Source: Anaerolineae bacterium
GTDB taxonomy: Bacteria > Chloroflexota > Anaerolineae > Aggregatilineales > Phototrophicaceae
Assembly (NCBI GenBank): GCA_025454715.1
Contig: JALONY010000072.1
Location: 1 to 7,167 of the forward strand
Reading direction: 5' to 3'
DNA length: 7,167 nucleotides
In this document: positions 5,577 to 7,167 of the stretch, in pieces
How positions within the stretch are numbered: position 1 is the stretch's first letter
How the letters are laid out: each line of letters starts with the position of its first letter
Made by a program: the position numbers and the translations under genes
Notes under the pieces: model-generated
The model's input: only the letters and a program-made list of their open reading frames with translations
What the model was told of the DNA's origin: nothing
Databases searched by the model: none

Positions 5577-6869
5577 ATGCGCCCCGACTATGACGTGATT
5601 ATCATCGGCGGTCGCCCCGCCGGTTCGACCCTCGCCGCCCGCTTGGGCAAACAAGGCTTGCGCGTGCTGCTGCTGGAGCGGGCGGGCTTCCCCGAACTGC
5701 CCGCCGTCAGTTGCCCGATGATTAACGCCTCGACCATGGAGATGTTGGACGAAATCGGCGCGGACGAGGCGCTCTATGCCCGCGGCACGCCCAAGATTCG
5801 GCGTGTGGTGCAGGCGCTGGGCGCTGGCCTGACCCTGCCGTTCGATTGGCCGGAATATCACGGGCGCGATTACGCCTACGCCATCGACCGCGCCCGCTTC
5901 GACGCAGCGCTGTGGGACAACGCCATGCGCTTCCCGACCGTGGAAGGCCGCCAAAATTTCAACGTCACCGACGTGATCGTCGAGGATGGGCGGGTGCGCG
6001 GGGTCGTCGGGCAGGGTGCCGATAAGCAACCCGTGCGCCTGACCGCCACCCTGACGGTCGGCGCGGACGGGCGCTATAGCACGGTCGCCCGCAAGCTGAA
6101 CGCCGAGGAGCGCCACCGCCACGACGAACACCCGACCAGCACCCTCTACGCCTATTGGCGCGGGGTGCAGTCCTTCGACCAGACCGGCGACCCGATGGCC
6201 GCCGCTTATGCCAGCCCCGACGGCCTCGGTTACCTGTTGATGGACAGCGCCGACGGCACGACCGCGGTCATCGTCGAGGGGCGTGCCGACCGGTTCGAGA
6301 ACCAGCCCGACAGCGGCGAGGCGCTCTATCTGCGGATGCTGCGCGAGCAACCCGAGGTCTGGGCGCGGGTGCAAGGTGGCGAGCGCGTCACCAGCGTGCG
6401 CGGGATGAAGCGCATCGGCAACCTGTACCGCCAGCCGGGCGGCGCGGGCTGGGCGCTCACCGGTGACGCGATGGTGCAACAAGACCCGCTGGACGGGCAA
6501 GGCATCTACAACGCGGTCTTTACGGCCAAATCACTGGCGTGGGCCATCCGCGAGTGGCGCGCTGGGCGCATGGCATGGGACGAGGCGCTGGAGTGGTATG
6601 ACGACACGGTGATGGCGCGCACCTACAGCATGTACCGCCAGATGCTCGACCGTGTGCAGTCCAGCTTGTATACCCAACTGCCCGAGGAGACGGCGCGCAT
6701 CGTCGCGCAGTGGGCGTTGGACGACCCGACCCTGAAGGCGGTGATGGGGCGCTTCATCACCCGCCAGATTCCGGCGGAGGTCATGCGCGTGCTGACCCCC
6801 GCCCTGTTGGTCAATACGGTGGTGCGCGGCGGCTTGCGCCAATTGCGCCAACGCATCGGGGCGCGCTAA
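5577..6869 (+). CDS. FAD-dependent oxidoreductase (group A monooxygenase / geranylgeranyl reductase fold)
   Basis: The 430-residue flavoprotein starts directly with the Rossmann dinucleotide motif, DVIIIGGRPAGS at 6-17 and the acidic ribose-binding Glu34 after LLL. Position 13 is Arg where a third Gly is more usual, a variant seen in this superfamily. A second FAD motif, VGADGRYSTVARK, is centred on Asp164-Gly165. The GD motif TGDAMVQQDPLDGQG has Asp297 and Asp303. This order is typical of PF01494-type monooxygenases and of the geranylgeranyl reductase family. The middle part should hold the substrate domain, and Cys46 sits close after the first FAD motif. The C-terminal 100 residues are helical with no membrane anchor evident. 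The substrate cannot be told from the sequence: aromatic hydroxylation, lipid or isoprenoid reduction and dehalogenation-type reactions are all possible. It stands alone between its own promoter-like region and a strong hairpin, with no pathway partners in view. Confidence 0.9.
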   Translation: MRPDYDVIIIGGRPAGSTLAARLGKQGLRVLLLERAGFPELPAVSCPMINASTMEMLDEIGADEALYARGTPKIRRVVQALGAGLTLPFDWPEYHGRDYAYAIDRARFDAALWDNAMRFPTVEGRQNFNVTDVIVEDGRVRGVVGQGADKQPVRLTATLTVGADGRYSTVARKLNAEERHRHDEHPTSTLYAYWRGVQSFDQTGDPMAAAYASPDGLGYLLMDSADGTTAVIVEGRADRFENQPDSGEALYLRMLREQPEVWARVQGGERVTSVRGMKRIGNLYRQPGGAGWALTGDAMVQQDPLDGQGIYNAVFTAKSLAWAIREWRAGRMAWDEALEWYDDTVMARTYSMYRQMLDRVQSSLYTQLPEETARIVAQWALDDPTLKAVMGRFITRQIPAEVMRVLTPALLVNTVVRGGLRQLRQRIGAR

Positions 6870-6905
6870 AGGCTTCCCACCCGCCTCGTCACCTCTACAC
6901 ACTTG

Positions 6906-6949
6906 ACCTCAAATCCCGTCTTTCGCATGATGAAGGCGGGATTTGAGGT
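6906..6949. terminator. 13-bp perfect inverted repeat between convergent genes, likely two-way terminator
   Basis: ACCTCAAATCCCG (6906-6918) and CGGGATTTGAGGT (6937-6949) are perfect inverted copies. Further pairing inward (U-G, C-G, U-A, U-A, U-G) makes a stem of about 18 bp with an 8-nt loop. It begins 37 nt after the flavoprotein stop and lies 21 nt past the stop of the minus-strand gene, so it is placed to end both transcripts. There is no T tract on either side, so classic intrinsic termination is uncertain. RNA protection or a repeated extragenic element are alternatives. Confidence 0.6.
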
Positions 6950-6969
6950 ATGAGAGACGGACAACGCGC

Positions 6970-7167
6970 CTAATTATCGCGCAGCCACGTCCCGCCCTCC
7001 CACACATAGGTGGCCGCCACCGACTGCTCAGAACCTGCGATGACCACCCGTAGCGTGGCGCGCAAGACCGGCCTGCCGTCCGGCAAGACCCCGACCGGCT
7101 CGGTGGTGGCCTGCACCTCGGTCGGGGCGACGCCGCGCTGGGCACGGTCGAGGGCGACGCCGCGCCC
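6970..7167 (-). CDS. C-terminal fragment of an unrecognised protein (cut by the window edge)
   Basis: On the minus strand a frame is open from base 7167 down to a TAG at 6970-6972, giving 65 residues with no start codon needed inside the window. About 57 of 65 codons end in G or C, matching the neighbouring real genes, and overlapping frames give Arg/Pro-rich nonsense. The visible part includes GVLPDGRPVLRATLRVVIAG and ends with AATYVWEGGTWLRDN. Alternating hydrophobic residues suggest beta strands, and the Trp-Glu-Gly-Gly-x-Trp ending resembles C-terminal strands of small sheet domains (NTF2-like or DUF-type), but I cannot name the family. It converges on the flavoprotein gene with the inverted repeat between them. 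Confidence 0.7.
   Translation of the reverse strand, partial: GRGVALDRAQRGVAPTEVQATTEPVGVLPDGRPVLRATLRVVIAGSEQSVAATYVWEGGTWLRDN

Noticed and set aside
5523..6500. Minus-strand open frame of 325 codons opposite the flavoprotein
   Set aside because: The plus strand has intact FAD motifs, a ribosome binding site and a full-length product. The reverse frame shows no recognisable motif and runs into the intergenic region.

Overview
The window is very GC-rich, densely coding DNA, most likely from a bacterial chromosome. The best guess at the source is a member of the Chloroflexota (Anaerolineae-like). This rests on two large acidic proteins built from repeated W-L/W-M motifs, one with a C-terminal TPR, an arrangement I associate with that phylum from memory. 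I could not check it by search. No mobile element, CRISPR array, tRNA or rRNA is visible.

Layout from left to right: (1) 1-2775, plus strand, the 3' part of a gene for a long, acidic, low-complexity protein with about 18 tryptophans, most of them in short motifs such as PDWL, DAWM and EWL. It carries a nearly perfect 117-bp tandem repeat at 1852-2175. (2) 2827-4869, plus strand, a second protein of the same style: a short N-terminal domain, a long disordered DWL/PPWL-motif region and a C-terminal TPR-like domain. It lies 51 bp downstream and is probably in the same operon. (3) 4862-4958, a compact leader: a perfect extended -10 box overlapping the preceding stop codon, then two back-to-back hairpins, then a clear ribosome binding site. 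(4) 4959-5414, nucleoside diphosphate kinase (ndk), followed by a hairpin terminator. (5) 5577-6869, plus strand, an FAD-dependent oxidoreductase of the monooxygenase/geranylgeranyl-reductase fold. (6) 6906-6949, a 13-bp perfect inverted repeat, probably a two-way terminator. (7) 6970-7167, minus strand, the C-terminal end of an unrecognised protein that enters from the right edge.

The ndk and flavoprotein genes look like ordinary housekeeping and metabolic genes with their own signals. The most unusual content is the pair of W-motif proteins. Neither contains a cysteine, a membrane segment or a catalytic motif. They share a vocabulary of short aromatic-acidic motifs, and one adds a TPR. An inferred role is a multivalent scaffold or adaptor pair, with the W-L motifs as docking sites. 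Nothing in the window proves this.
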